Translations under genes and position numbers: made by a program | Shown: positions 9,201 to 17,383 of the stretch, one piece after another | Layout: every line of letters begins with the position of its first letter | Position numbering within the stretch: position 1 is the stretch's first letter | DNA from: Rhodocyclus tenuis | GTDB lineage: Bacteria > Pseudomonadota > Gammaproteobacteria > Burkholderiales > Rhodocyclaceae | Assembly: GCF_014197755.1 (NCBI RefSeq) | Contig: NZ_JACIGE010000014.1 | Span: 50,161-114,160 of the forward strand | Direction of reading: 5' to 3' | DNA length: 64,000 nt | The notes under the pieces: model-generated | What the model was told of the DNA's origin: nothing | The model's database searches: none | Seen by the model: the letters and a program-made list of their open reading frames with translations, nothing else

Positions 9201-9208
9201 GGACAAAA
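9192..9208. promoter_or_regulatory. Operator 2 (TTTTGTCC-A-GGACAAAA), central copy
   Basis: Perfect 17-base palindrome, the longest of the three. It contains the -35 of the leftward promoter and lies just downstream of the rightward start site, so one bound dimer could shut both. Its centre is 73 bases from operator 1, close to seven helical turns. Confidence 0.8.
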
Positions 9209-9212
9209 TACG

Positions 9213-9542
9213 TTGAAAACCAAGGTTCCTGCTCCTGCTTCTGTCCGTTCAGGCGCTTCCGCCAGCGCCTTTCCGCCAGTGTCGCCGAATTCTGTTCTCT
9301 TGTCCTGGACAAAGTGGCCGCTATTTCCCTCGTTGCTGGTCGCCGCCGGCTGTCTGGCGCTGCCGGTCCTCAACGCTGCCCCAGCGCTTGGCACCAAAGC
9401 TCCGCTTGTGCAGGCCAAGCCACATGCGGTGACGGCCAATGTGTCACGTGGCGAACTCTCGGCGGCGCGCTCTGTCGAACTTGCGACAGGCGCTTCTGGC
9501 GGGATGGGATCGACAAGTCCTCGACAGAATCAGGCGCTCTGA
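9213..9542 (+). CDS. Uncertain small ORF in the leader of the lipid operon
   Basis: A 109-codon frame from TTG at 9213, with AGGA of operator 2 nine bases upstream. It contains operator 3 in frame. Residues ~38-60 form one hydrophobic stretch (FPSLLVAAGCLALPVL) that could be a signal anchor; the rest is low-complexity Ala/Ser/Pro. I recognise no family. The opposite strand is also open here, as is common at this GC content, so this may be chance. If translated, it would be the first gene of the operon, 120 bases before folE2. Confidence 0.22.
   Translation: MKTKVPAPASVRSGASASAFPPVSPNSVLLSWTKWPLFPSLLVAAGCLALPVLNAAPALGTKAPLVQAKPHAVTANVSRGELSAARSVELATGASGGMGSTSPRQNQAL
9300..9312. promoter_or_regulatory. 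Operator 3 (TTGTCC-T-GGACAA)
   Basis: Perfect 13-base palindrome, core identical to operator 1. Its centre is 106 bases from operator 2, about ten helical turns, so proteins on all three sites would face the same side of the helix. It lies 350 bases before folE2 and may strengthen repression by looping or act as a roadblock. Confidence 0.7.
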
Positions 9543-9662
9543 CACCCAGACCTGACTCCCGCTCAACCCGTCACGCCCGGATCGACGCGCCAGCACCCCC
9601 TCCGGCAGACACTTTCCGACCCAAGGCGCCTATTTGCGGCCGACTCAACAGGAGACTGCTCC

Positions 9663-10463
9663 ATGAATGCTCCCGACAATTTCTTCCTCCCCGATGTGCA
9701 GGCCACCATCGACACGCGCCAGCTCGCCATCCACAAGGTCGGCGTCAAGGGCCTGCGCTACCCGCTGGCCTTGGCCGGTGCCGATGGCCGCGTGCAGAAC
9801 ACCATTGCGCAGGTGGCCATGTCGGTCGGCCTGCCGCCCGAGGTCAAGGGCACGCACATGTCGCGCTTTGTCGAGATTCTCGAGCGTCCGCGCGCGCCGC
9901 TCGACAGCGCCGGCCTGCTTGCCATGCTCGAAGAGATGTTGCTGCGCCTTGATGCGCAGAGCGGTTGCATCGAACTCGACTTCCCTTACTTCATCACCAA
10001 GACCGCACCGGTTTCTGGTGTCGAGAGTCTGCTCGACTACGACGTCCGTCTCGTCGCCGAGCGCCGCGAAGGCCAGCGTGCCGAACTGTCGATCGAGATC
10101 GTCGCGCCGGTGACCAGCCTGTGCCCGTGCTCGAAGGAGATCAGCGAATACGGCGCGCACAACCAGCGTTCGCACATCACCATCGCCGCCCGCCTGCGTG
10201 CGCCGATGACGCCCGAAGCGCTGGTCCGTCTGGCCGAGGAAGAAGCGTCGTGCGAGGTTTTCGGTCTGTTGAAGCGCCCGGACGAGAAGTGGGTGACCGA
10301 GCGCGCCTACGACAATCCGAAGTTCGTCGAAGACCTGGTGCGTGACATCGCGCTGCGCCTGATGCGCGAACCGGCGGTCGCCGAATGGACGGTGAAGTCG
10401 GAGAACTTCGAGTCGATCCACAACCACTCGGCCTATGCCGAGATCAGTGGCGTCAATGCCTGA
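9663..10463 (+). CDS. folE2: GTP cyclohydrolase FolE2 (GCYH-IB)
   Basis: 266 residues. Converts GTP to 7,8-dihydroneopterin triphosphate, the first step of tetrahydrofolate synthesis, with a broader choice of metals than zinc-only FolE. Conserved blocks seen: KGTHMSRFVE (residues 62-71), C154 and C156 in SLCPCSKEIS, and GAHNQRSH with H166 and H171. AGGAG lies ~8 bases before the ATG. It is the first recognised gene downstream of the repressor-controlled promoter; 66 bases separate it from the FAD protein. Folate supply is often tied to light response because photolyases use a folate antenna, but no photolyase gene is in this window. Confidence 0.96.
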   Translation: MNAPDNFFLPDVQATIDTRQLAIHKVGVKGLRYPLALAGADGRVQNTIAQVAMSVGLPPEVKGTHMSRFVEILERPRAPLDSAGLLAMLEEMLLRLDAQSGCIELDFPYFITKTAPVSGVESLLDYDVRLVAERREGQRAELSIEIVAPVTSLCPCSKEISEYGAHNQRSHITIAARLRAPMTPEALVRLAEEEASCEVFGLLKRPDEKWVTERAYDNPKFVEDLVRDIALRLMREPAVAEWTVKSENFESIHNHSAYAEISGVNA

Positions 10464-10529
10464 GGCGGCAGCCCAGGCCCGCGCGGCGCGGAACGCCGCC
10501 TGAATTGCAAAAAACAAGGGGAGAAGATC

Positions 10530-11867
10530 ATGCAGGGAGCGAATCGCATTGCCGTCATCGGGGCCGGCATCTCGGGACTGTCGGCCGCCTGGCTGCTCGG
10601 ACAGAAGTATGAGGTGACGCTGTTCGAGGCCGGCGACTACCTCGGCGGCCACACCAATACCGTCGACGTCACGCTCGACGGCGTCAGCCATCCGGTCGAC
10701 ACGGGTTTTCTGGTCTACAACACGACGACCTACCCGAACCTGACGGCGATGTTCGCGCAACTGGGCGTCGCCAGCGTCGAGACCGAGATGTCCTTCGCCG
10801 TCAGCCTCGAAGAGCCGAAGCTTGAATGGTCGGGCAGCAGCCTGGCGACGGTGTTCGGGCAGAAGCGCAATCTGCTGCGGCCGGATTTCCTGCGCATGAT
10901 CTCCGACATCCTGCGCTTCAACCGCGACGCCGTCGCCTGGGTTGAGGCGCATCCCAACGACGAGCGCACGCTGCGCGATTACCTCGCCGACAAGGGCTTC
11001 TCGCGCGGCTTCCAGGAGTGGTATCTACTGCCGATGGCGGCGGCGATCTGGTCGTGTCCGGCCGGGCAGATGCTCGATTACCCGCTCGTCACCTTCGTCC
11101 GCTTCTGCCGCAACCACGGCCTGCTGCAGATCCTCGACCGGCCGATGTGGCGCACCGTGCGCGGTGGCGCGCGCGAGTACGTGCGCCGTCTGGCAACGCT
11201 GATCGACGACGTGCGCGTCAGCTCGCCGGTGAGTTCGCTGCGCCGCGTTCCCGGTGGCGTCGAAGTCGTCTCGCCGCGCGGCGTCGAGCACTTCGACGAG
11301 GTCGTTCTCGCCTGTCACAGCGATCAGGCGCTGGCCATCCTCGGCGACAGTGCCAGCGACGCCGAACGCGAACTGCTTGGTGCCATCCGCTACCAACCGA
11401 ACCGCGCCGTTCTGCACACCGACGATTCGCTGCTGCCGCGCGACCGTTCGCTGTGGTCGGCATGGAATTACCTGTCGGCACGCGGTGCGCTCGACCAGTG
11501 TCCGGTTGCCGTCTCCTACCTGATCAACCGCCTGCAGCCGCTGCCGTTCAAGCAGCCGGTGATGGTCACGCTCAACCCGCCGCGCGAACCGGCCGCCGAC
11601 AAGGTGATCGCCGAGTTCAACTACGCGCACCCGATTTTCGACGCGCCCGCAGTGGCGGCGCAGCAGCGGCTGAAAGCGGTTTCCGGTCGCGAGCGCGTCT
11701 GGTTCTGCGGTGCCTGGGCGGGCAACGGTTTCCACGAAGATGGTCTGAAAGCCGGCCTCGCCGTCGCCAACAGCCTCGGCTGTCTGGCGCCCTGGCAGGG
11801 CGCCGAACGTCCGCAGGAATTGCCGCCGCTGGTCTATGCCGGCTACACCGCGGGAGCGCCGGCGTGA
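10530..11867 (+). CDS. FAD-dependent amine-oxidase-type protein (COG2907)
   Basis: 445 residues with an N-terminal dinucleotide-binding fold (IAVIGAGISGLSAAWLL, GxGxxG at 11-16, then E at ~35 in VTLFEAGDYLGGHTNTV). The C-terminal FAD-contact segment is VWFCGAWAGNGFHEDGLKAGLAVA, as in flavin amine oxidases and phytoene-desaturase-like proteins. AGGGGAGAAG precedes the ATG. Its stop overlaps the next start (GTGA), so it is translationally coupled to the DUF1365 gene. This protein, DUF1365 and the CFA-like methyltransferase travel together in many proteobacteria, including singlet-oxygen and light-induced sets. A role as desaturase or oxidase acting on the methylated acyl chain is plausible but inferred. 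Confidence 0.88.
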   Translation: MQGANRIAVIGAGISGLSAAWLLGQKYEVTLFEAGDYLGGHTNTVDVTLDGVSHPVDTGFLVYNTTTYPNLTAMFAQLGVASVETEMSFAVSLEEPKLEWSGSSLATVFGQKRNLLRPDFLRMISDILRFNRDAVAWVEAHPNDERTLRDYLADKGFSRGFQEWYLLPMAAAIWSCPAGQMLDYPLVTFVRFCRNHGLLQILDRPMWRTVRGGAREYVRRLATLIDDVRVSSPVSSLRRVPGGVEVVSPRGVEHFDEVVLACHSDQALAILGDSASDAERELLGAIRYQPNRAVLHTDDSLLPRDRSLWSAWNYLSARGALDQCPVAVSYLINRLQPLPFKQPVMVTLNPPREPAADKVIAEFNYAHPIFDAPAVAAQQRLKAVSGRERVWFCGAWAGNGFHEDGLKAGLAVANSLGCLAPWQGAERPQELPPLVYAGYTAGAPA

Positions 11868-12670
11868 GCGAAGCGGTCGCCCGTATCGGTTTCGGACAGG
11901 TGATGCACCACCGGCTGCGGCCGGCGGAGCACCGCTTCGTCTACCCGGCGTATTTTTTCCTGCTGCCGCTGACGCGACTCGAGCAGGCGGGCGGGCGACT
12001 GTTTTCGATCAACCGCTTCAACCTGTTTTCCTTCCGCTTTGCCGATTACGGCGCGCGCGATGGTTCGCATCCGCTGCCCTGGGTGCGCGGGCAGCTGGCC
12101 GAAGCCGGCGTCGACGCCGACGGCGAGGTCTGGCTGCACACCTTTCCGCGCGTGCTTGGCATCAACTTCAACCCGGTCAGCCTGTGGTACTGCCACGACC
12201 GCGACGGCGTGTTGCGCGCCGTGCTCGCCGAGGTGAGCAACACCTTCGGCGAACGCCACAACTACCTGCTGGCGCATGCCGACGGTCGGCCGGTCGGCAA
12301 TGGCGAAACGCTTGAGCGGCGCAAGGTCTTCCACGTGTCGCCGTTCAACGAAGTGGTCGGTGGCTACAGTTTCCGCTTTCACCGGCAGCCCGCCGCCGGT
12401 GGCGCGCCCGCTGGCGCGACGCCCGATAGCGGCGAACTGCGCTTGGCGCGCATCGACTATTCCGATGCCAGCGGCGACCTGCTCTATACCTCGATTACCG
12501 GCCGTGTCGCGCCGCTCGACGCCGCGGCGCTGAAGCGCGCGTTCTTTTCCTATCCGTGGCAGCCGCTTGGCGTGCTCGCGCGCATTCACTGGCAGGCGCT
12601 GCAGCTGTGGCGCAAACACGTTCCCTTCTTCAGCAAACCCGCACCCCCGCTCGAGGAGACCACGCGATGA
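11864..12670 (+). CDS. DUF1365 family protein
   Basis: 268 residues starting at GTG 11864, which overlaps the previous stop; GGGAG lies upstream. Conserved family features: MHHRLRPAEHRFVYPAYFFLLPL near the start, FNPVSLWYCHDRDG mid-protein, EVSNTFGERHNYLL, and FHVSPFNEVVGGYSFRF. The histidine-rich N-terminal motif (HHRLRPxxHRFxY) is typical. The start is followed by coding sequence with the expected codon bias, whereas the longer open frame to the left is only a shadow of the FAD gene. Function is unknown. The family nearly always sits between the FAD protein and a CFA-type methyltransferase and is implicated in making unusual fatty acids. ATGA overlaps the next gene. Confidence 0.9.
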   Translation: MSEAVARIGFGQVMHHRLRPAEHRFVYPAYFFLLPLTRLEQAGGRLFSINRFNLFSFRFADYGARDGSHPLPWVRGQLAEAGVDADGEVWLHTFPRVLGINFNPVSLWYCHDRDGVLRAVLAEVSNTFGERHNYLLAHADGRPVGNGETLERRKVFHVSPFNEVVGGYSFRFHRQPAAGGAPAGATPDSGELRLARIDYSDASGDLLYTSITGRVAPLDAAALKRAFFSYPWQPLGVLARIHWQALQLWRKHVPFFSKPAPPLEETTR

Positions 12671-13932
12671 ACGCCGCAACCCGCTCACTCGCTTTTCCCC
12701 CCGCTGTTGCGCCGGCCGGCGATGGCCTCGGCGTGCCGGCGGAAAACCTGCCGCGCGGCGCGGTTCTGGCGCTGCGCCTGTTTGCCGGGCTCGCCAGCGG
12801 CAGGCTTGACGTGCATTTGCCCGATGGTACGCACCATCGTTTCGGTAGTCCTGACGCCGACGGCGAAGGTGTGCAGGCAGCGCTGGCCGTCGCCGACTGG
12901 GGCGTCTTCGACGAAGCGCTGGCGCGTGGTGACGTCGGCTTCGCCGAGGCCTACATCGACGGCCGCTGGCAGACGCCCGATCTGGCGGCGCTGCTCACCC
13001 TGCTCGCCACCAACCGGCTGGCGATCGAGCGCGCCGTCTATGGCAACTGGCGCAGCCTGATCTGGGAACGCCTGCGCCACCTGTTTCGCGCCAACACCCG
13101 GCGCGGTTCGCGCAAGAACATCATGGCGCACTACGACCTTGGCAACGCTTTCTATCGCCAATGGCTCGATCCGACGATGACCTACTCGAGCGCGCTCTAT
13201 GCCAGCCCCGATCATTCGCTGGCCGACGCGCAACTGGCCAAGTACCGTCGCATCCTTCGCCGCCTGAACGTGCAGCCCGGCCAGCGCGTGCTCGAGATCG
13301 GCTGCGGCTGGGGCGGTTTCGCCGAAACCGCGGCGCGCGAAGCGGGCGCCTGCGTGCATGGACTGACGCTGTCGCCGGCGCAACTCGAATTCGCGCGCGA
13401 ACGCATCGCGCGTGCCGGGCTGTCCGATCAGGTCAGCTTCGAGCTGCGCGATTACCGCGATCTCAAGGGCGAGCGCTTCGACCACATCGTCTCGATCGAG
13501 ATGTTCGAAGCCGTCGGCGAGCGCTGGTGGCCGGCCTACTTCAAGTCCCTGCGCCGCCTGCTGGCGCCCGGCGGGCGGGCGATGGTACAGACGATCACCA
13601 TCCGCGACGATCTGTTTGCGCGCTACCGGCGTGGTACCGACTTCATCCAGCAACATGTCTTCCCCGGTGGCATGCTGCCTTCGCCCGCGGTGTTCACGCA
13701 GCGCGCTGGCGATGCCGGGCTGGTGGTGCGCGACGCTTTCGCTTTCGGCGCCGACTACGCGCGCACGCTGGCCGAGTGGGCGAGCACCTTCGAACGCGAA
13801 CAGCCGGCGATCGCCGCGCAGGGCTTCGATGAGCGCTTCTCGCGCCTGTGGCGCTTCTACCTCGCCTACTGCGAGGCCGGTTTCGCCAGTGGCAGCACCG
13901 ACGTCTATCAGTTCGAGCTGGTGCCGGCATGA
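12667..13932 (+). CDS. CFA-synthase-like fatty acyl methyltransferase, altered bicarbonate site
   Basis: 421 residues. An N-terminal lipid-binding domain (residues ~30-140) precedes a SAM methyltransferase domain with VLEIGCGWGGFAE (208-220). E. coli CFA synthase uses C139, E239, H266 and Y317 around a bicarbonate base. Here YSCAYW reads YSSALY, so C139 is S175; MFE is kept (E281); H266 is Q308 (MVQTITI, at the same 27-residue spacing); the tyrosine of FGxDYxRTL is kept. Losing both ligands argues against plain cyclopropane formation and fits C-methylating relatives that make methylated or furan fatty acids (inference). GAGGAG precedes the ATG, and both ends overlap neighbours by 4 bases. Confidence 0.9.
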   Translation: MNAATRSLAFPPAVAPAGDGLGVPAENLPRGAVLALRLFAGLASGRLDVHLPDGTHHRFGSPDADGEGVQAALAVADWGVFDEALARGDVGFAEAYIDGRWQTPDLAALLTLLATNRLAIERAVYGNWRSLIWERLRHLFRANTRRGSRKNIMAHYDLGNAFYRQWLDPTMTYSSALYASPDHSLADAQLAKYRRILRRLNVQPGQRVLEIGCGWGGFAETAAREAGACVHGLTLSPAQLEFARERIARAGLSDQVSFELRDYRDLKGERFDHIVSIEMFEAVGERWWPAYFKSLRRLLAPGGRAMVQTITIRDDLFARYRRGTDFIQQHVFPGGMLPSPAVFTQRAGDAGLVVRDAFAFGADYARTLAEWASTFEREQPAIAAQGFDERFSRLWRFYLAYCEAGFASGSTDVYQFELVPA

Positions 13933-14471
13933 TCCGGCTGCTGCTCTGCCTGCCGCTGCTCGCCTTCGCCGCACTGGCGACGGCGCTGCCCGAGCTGTCG
14001 CGGCAGCCGGAGCAGCCTGCCTGGCAGCAGTGGGGCAGCGCCGAGATGAGCCGTTTCGGTTTCCGTCTCTATCGCGCCACCCTGTGGGTTGCCGGCGAGC
14101 GCCTCGAGCGGTCGCCGACCGCGCTGCAGCTCGACTATCGTCGCGACATCGACTCGGCGACGCTGGTCGCCAGCAGCATCGACGAAATGCGGCGGCTGGG
14201 CAGTCGCGAAGAGCAGCTGCAGCGCTGGCAGTCCGAGCTGGCGCGCGTGTTGCCGGATGTGAAGAAAGGCGATCGCGTCGTCGCCGTCTTCCGCCCGGGC
14301 ACGGCAATCAACGCCGTTGCCGGCTCGGTCGTCACCTTCTATCACGCCGGCCGGCAGACCGGCGAGATCGCCGACGGCGAGTTCGGTCCGGCCTTCTTTG
14401 CCATCTGGCTCGATCCGGCGACGCGTGCGCCCGAAGTGCGCTCAGCGCTGCTGCGTCGGCCGCAAGGCTGA
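13929..14471 (+). CDS. Exported chalcone-isomerase-like protein
   Basis: 180 residues. Start ATG 13929 overlaps the methyltransferase stop (ATGA). Residues 1-20 (MIRLLLCLPLLAFAALATAL) are a signal peptide, so the product is periplasmic. The body matches the chalcone-isomerase-like fold found in bacteria: FGFRLYRATLWV, LQLDYRRDIDSATLVASSIDEM, WQSELARVLPDVKKGDRVVAVFRPG and FFAIWLDPAT. Bacterial members are thought to bind fatty acids rather than flavonoids. Being in a membrane-lipid operon, it may carry or process a modified fatty acid in the periplasm. The MFS gene starts 2 bases after its stop. Confidence 0.85.
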   Translation: MIRLLLCLPLLAFAALATALPELSRQPEQPAWQQWGSAEMSRFGFRLYRATLWVAGERLERSPTALQLDYRRDIDSATLVASSIDEMRRLGSREEQLQRWQSELARVLPDVKKGDRVVAVFRPGTAINAVAGSVVTFYHAGRQTGEIADGEFGPAFFAIWLDPATRAPEVRSALLRRPQG

Positions 14472-14473
14472 TC

Positions 14474-16000
14474 ATGGCTGCCGCCGGTATTGCCGCGCCG
14501 AAGCTCTCCGTGAGACCGCAGACGTCGGCGCCCGTCTCTGCGCCACGTCAAGCGCCGCTGGCCGCGTGGTTGCGGCGGCTGGCCTACGGCGCGCTCGGTC
14601 TGCCATTGGCGATGGCGGCGCTGCCGATTTACGTGCATGCGCCGCGCCTGTGGGCGGAAAGCACCGGCATGAGTCTCGGCCTGCTCGGCGGATTGTTGCT
14701 CGCCACGCGCCTGCTCGATGCGGTCATTGATCCGCTATTGGGCGCCTGGGCCGATCGTGTCGGCAGCCGGCGGCGGCTGATCGTGCTGGCGCTGCCTTTT
14801 CTCGCTGCCGGTTTCGTCGCCTTGCTTCATCCGCCGGCGGACGGCAACGCTGTGCTCTGGCTGCTCGCCGCGCTGCTGACCACGTACTTCGGTTTTTCGC
14901 TGGCGAGCATCGCCTACCAAGCCTGGGGCGCCGAGATCGGCGCCGACAGCGCCGAGCGTACGCGTCTGGTCGCCTGCCGCGAGGGTTTCGGTCTCGTCGG
15001 CGTGGTACTGGCGGCAGCCTTGCCCGGCATTCTCGCCGGTGGCGACGGGCTGGCGCTGGCCGACGGTCTGGCGCAACTCGCCTGGCTGTTCCCGCCCTTG
15101 CTGCTGTTGCTGGCGGCGCTGACCTTGACGGCGGCACCGTCAGCCATCGCCGACGGTAAGTCTGCCGGAACCGCGGTCGACGAAGCCGCGCCTGCCGACA
15201 CGGCGAGTACGGTAGCTGCTGCTGCGGTGCCGCTCGCCGTGACCGCGCACGAGTCGGTACTCGCCAGCCTGCGCCGGCCGCTGGCTGATGCGCGCTTCCG
15301 CCGCTTGCTCGCGGTATTTGTCGTCAATGGCGTCGCCGCCGCGCTGCCGGCGACGCTGGTCCTGTTCTTCGTCGCCGACATCCTGCAGGCGGCGGCGTGG
15401 AGCGGCGCTTTCCTCGGATTGTATTTCGTCAGCGGCGTCGTCTTCCTGCCGCTGTGGGTGGCGCTGGCGCGGCGCATCGGCCGGGTGGCGGCGTGGTCGC
15501 TGGCGATGGCCACCGCCTGCGCGGCTTTTGTCTGGGCGGCCGGGCTGGGCGCTGGCGACGTCTGGCCTTTCGCTGTCGTCTGCGTGCTCTCCGGTGCGGC
15601 TTTCGGCGCCGATCTGGCGCTGCCCGCCGCGCTGCTTGCCGATATCGCGCGCGGCCCCGGCGTCGCTCGCGAAGAAACAGCAGGCGCTGCGGGCGGGCGG
15701 GCCCAGGGAGCCGACGGCGAAAACGCGGCAGGCGCCGGCGCCGAAACCCTGCCTGTCGCCAGCGCGACGCCGCAGGCCGGCGGTTACTTCGGCTGGTGGA
15801 ACCTCGTCGGCAAGCTCAACCTCGCGCTTGCTGCAGGCGTCGCCTTGCCGCTGCTTGAGCTTGCCGGCTACCGGCCGGGCGTCAGCGATGCGGCGGCGTT
15901 GTCCGGTCTGGTCGTCGTCTATTGCGGTCTACCCATTCTTTTCAAGACCCTCGCTGCCGCGCTCGCCTGGCGCTGGCGGAATTCGCTGGAGAAAGCGTAA
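14474..16000 (+). CDS. MFS transporter (GPH/melibiose-carrier-like)
   Basis: 508 residues. About twelve hydrophobic segments are split by a soluble central loop at ~210-265 and a second insertion at ~395-430 rich in Gly/Ala. Family marks include LLATRLLDAVIDPLLGAWADRVGSRR (residues ~75-100), the MFS_2 signature with the acidic pair in the first cytoplasmic loop. The annotated start (ATG 14474) is 2 bases after the upstream stop; the frame stays open far to the left only as a shadow. Homologues next to COG2907/DUF1365/CFA genes are common. The substrate is unknown; a lipid precursor is a guess. TAATG overlaps the next gene. Confidence 0.86.
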   Translation: MAAAGIAAPKLSVRPQTSAPVSAPRQAPLAAWLRRLAYGALGLPLAMAALPIYVHAPRLWAESTGMSLGLLGGLLLATRLLDAVIDPLLGAWADRVGSRRRLIVLALPFLAAGFVALLHPPADGNAVLWLLAALLTTYFGFSLASIAYQAWGAEIGADSAERTRLVACREGFGLVGVVLAAALPGILAGGDGLALADGLAQLAWLFPPLLLLLAALTLTAAPSAIADGKSAGTAVDEAAPADTASTVAAAAVPLAVTAHESVLASLRRPLADARFRRLLAVFVVNGVAAALPATLVLFFVADILQAAAWSGAFLGLYFVSGVVFLPLWVALARRIGRVAAWSLAMATACAAFVWAAGLGAGDVWPFAVVCVLSGAAFGADLALPAALLADIARGPGVAREETAGAAGGRAQGADGENAAGAGAETLPVASATPQAGGYFGWWNLVGKLNLALAAGVALPLLELAGYRPGVSDAAALSGLVVVYCGLPILFKTLAAALAWRWRNSLEKA

Positions 16001-16557
16001 TGAAATCACTTCGTTCAATGATTGCTGCCGGTGTGCTGGTTCCGCTGCTCCTTGGCGGGCTGGCCGGTTGTGCCGGTACCACGGTCGATCAGTACCGCGC
16101 GCAGCAGCCGACGCTCGACCTGCGCCAGTACTTCAACGGCACCATCGACGGCTGGGGCATGTTCCAGGATCGTGGCGGCGAGGTGAAGAAGCGCTTCCAT
16201 GTCGTCATCGACGCCAAGTGGGAGAAGAAGGACGGCGTCGATGTCGGTACGCTCGACGAACATTTCACCTGGTCGGACGGAACGACCTCGCAGCGCGTGT
16301 GGACGATCACCCGGCAGGCCGACGGACGCTACAGCGGCAGCGCCGGTGACGTCGTCGGCGCTGCCGACGGCGAGGCGGCAGGCAACGCGCTGCGCTGGCG
16401 CTACGTGCTGGCGCTACCGGTCGACGGCAAGGTGTGGAACGTCGATTTCGACGACTGGATGTACCAGATGGACGACAAGGTGATGCTCAATCGCTCGGAA
16501 ATGCGCAAGTTCGGCATCCGTCTTGGTGAAGTGACGCTCAGCTTCAGCAAGCGTTGA
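16000..16557 (+). CDS. DUF3833 family lipoprotein
   Basis: 185 residues. The signal peptide ends in a lipobox (GGLAGC, cysteine 24), so the protein is lipid-anchored. The body shows family segments LRQYFNGTIDGWGMFQDRGGEVKKRFHV, WTITRQADGRYSG, LRWRYVLALPVDGKVWNVDFDDWMYQMDD and GIRLGEVTLSFSK, which resemble a lipocalin-like barrel. The start codon overlaps the MFS stop (TAATG). DUF3833 genes recur in light- or singlet-oxygen-induced lipid clusters, so a role in carrying or placing a modified lipid is plausible. No biochemical function can be stated. Confidence 0.9.
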   Translation: MKSLRSMIAAGVLVPLLLGGLAGCAGTTVDQYRAQQPTLDLRQYFNGTIDGWGMFQDRGGEVKKRFHVVIDAKWEKKDGVDVGTLDEHFTWSDGTTSQRVWTITRQADGRYSGSAGDVVGAADGEAAGNALRWRYVLALPVDGKVWNVDFDDWMYQMDDKVMLNRSEMRKFGIRLGEVTLSFSKR

Positions 16558-16573
16558 GCGGCGAAGGCGTGCG

Positions 16574-17374
16574 ATGAGCGGACTCAATCCGGCGATCAGC
16601 GACTGGCGTGGCCAGCGCGTCTGGCTGTTCGGTGCCTCGACCGGCATCGGTGCGGCGCTGGCGCGCGATCTGGCGCGGCGCGGTGCCCGCCTGGCACTGT
16701 CGGCACGCAGTGCCGACAAGCTGGCGGTGCTCGCCGGTGAAATCGCTGCGGCGGGCGGCGTCGGTGCGCCGGCGCCCCTGCTCCTGCCTTGCGATGCAGT
16801 CAATGGCGACAGCCTGGCGCGGGCGTGGGCGCAGTTGCTCGATGCCTGGGGCGGCGTCGATGTGGCGATCTACCTCGCCGGCGATTACACGCCGATGCAC
16901 GCCGACGCCATCGACATGGCCGTCGCCCGGCGTCTGATCGACGTGAACCTGATCGGCGCCATCGCCTTCACCGCGCTCGTCGCGCCGCAGCTGAAAAGCC
17001 AGCGTTCCGGTCAGATTGCGCTGACGGCGAGCGTTGCCGGCTATTGCGGCCTGCCGAAATCGCTGATTTACGGCGCCAGCAAGGCGGCATTGATCAATTT
17101 CACCGAGACGCTCTATCTCGACCTGTCGCCGTCCGGTGTCGGCGTGCGCGTGATCAATCCCGGTTTTGTCGCCACGCCGCTGACCGCGCAGAACGATTTC
17201 AGCATGCCGGCGCTGCAGACGCCCGAGCAGGCGGCGGCGGCGATTGTCGCCGGCTTTGCCACGGGTGATTTCGCGATCGATTTTCCCAAGCGTTTCACGC
17301 GCGTGATGAAACTGCTCGCGCATCTGCCGTATCGCCTGTTCTTTCCGCTGGTCAGCCGCTTTACCGGTCTTTGA
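16574..17374 (+). CDS. Short-chain dehydrogenase/reductase
   Basis: 266 residues, classical SDR size. The cofactor motif GASTGIG is at 20-26; an NNAG-equivalent is at ~100 (YLAGDY, degenerate). Catalytic serine S153 (TASVAGY), Y166 and K170 (YGASK) are all in place. The early loop SARSADKL suggests NADP preference. It lies 16 bases after the DUF3833 gene and 9 before the NTF2-like gene, inside the lipid operon. The closest functional guess is reduction or oxidation of an acyl-derived carbonyl or alcohol; the substrate is unknown. Confidence 0.9.
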   Translation: MSGLNPAISDWRGQRVWLFGASTGIGAALARDLARRGARLALSARSADKLAVLAGEIAAAGGVGAPAPLLLPCDAVNGDSLARAWAQLLDAWGGVDVAIYLAGDYTPMHADAIDMAVARRLIDVNLIGAIAFTALVAPQLKSQRSGQIALTASVAGYCGLPKSLIYGASKAALINFTETLYLDLSPSGVGVRVINPGFVATPLTAQNDFSMPALQTPEQAAAAIVAGFATGDFAIDFPKRFTRVMKLLAHLPYRLFFPLVSRFTGL

Positions 17375-17383
17375 GGGAATTCC

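Noticed and set aside
11018..11863. Left extension of the DUF1365 frame inside the FAD gene
   Set aside because: The product is Arg-rich and frame-shifted relative to the conserved FAD protein. The family N-terminus begins right after GTG 11864.
13412..14473. Left extension of the MFS frame over the methyltransferase and chalcone-isomerase-like genes
   Set aside because: Low-complexity shadow; the overlapped genes are conserved and the MFS family start fits 14474.
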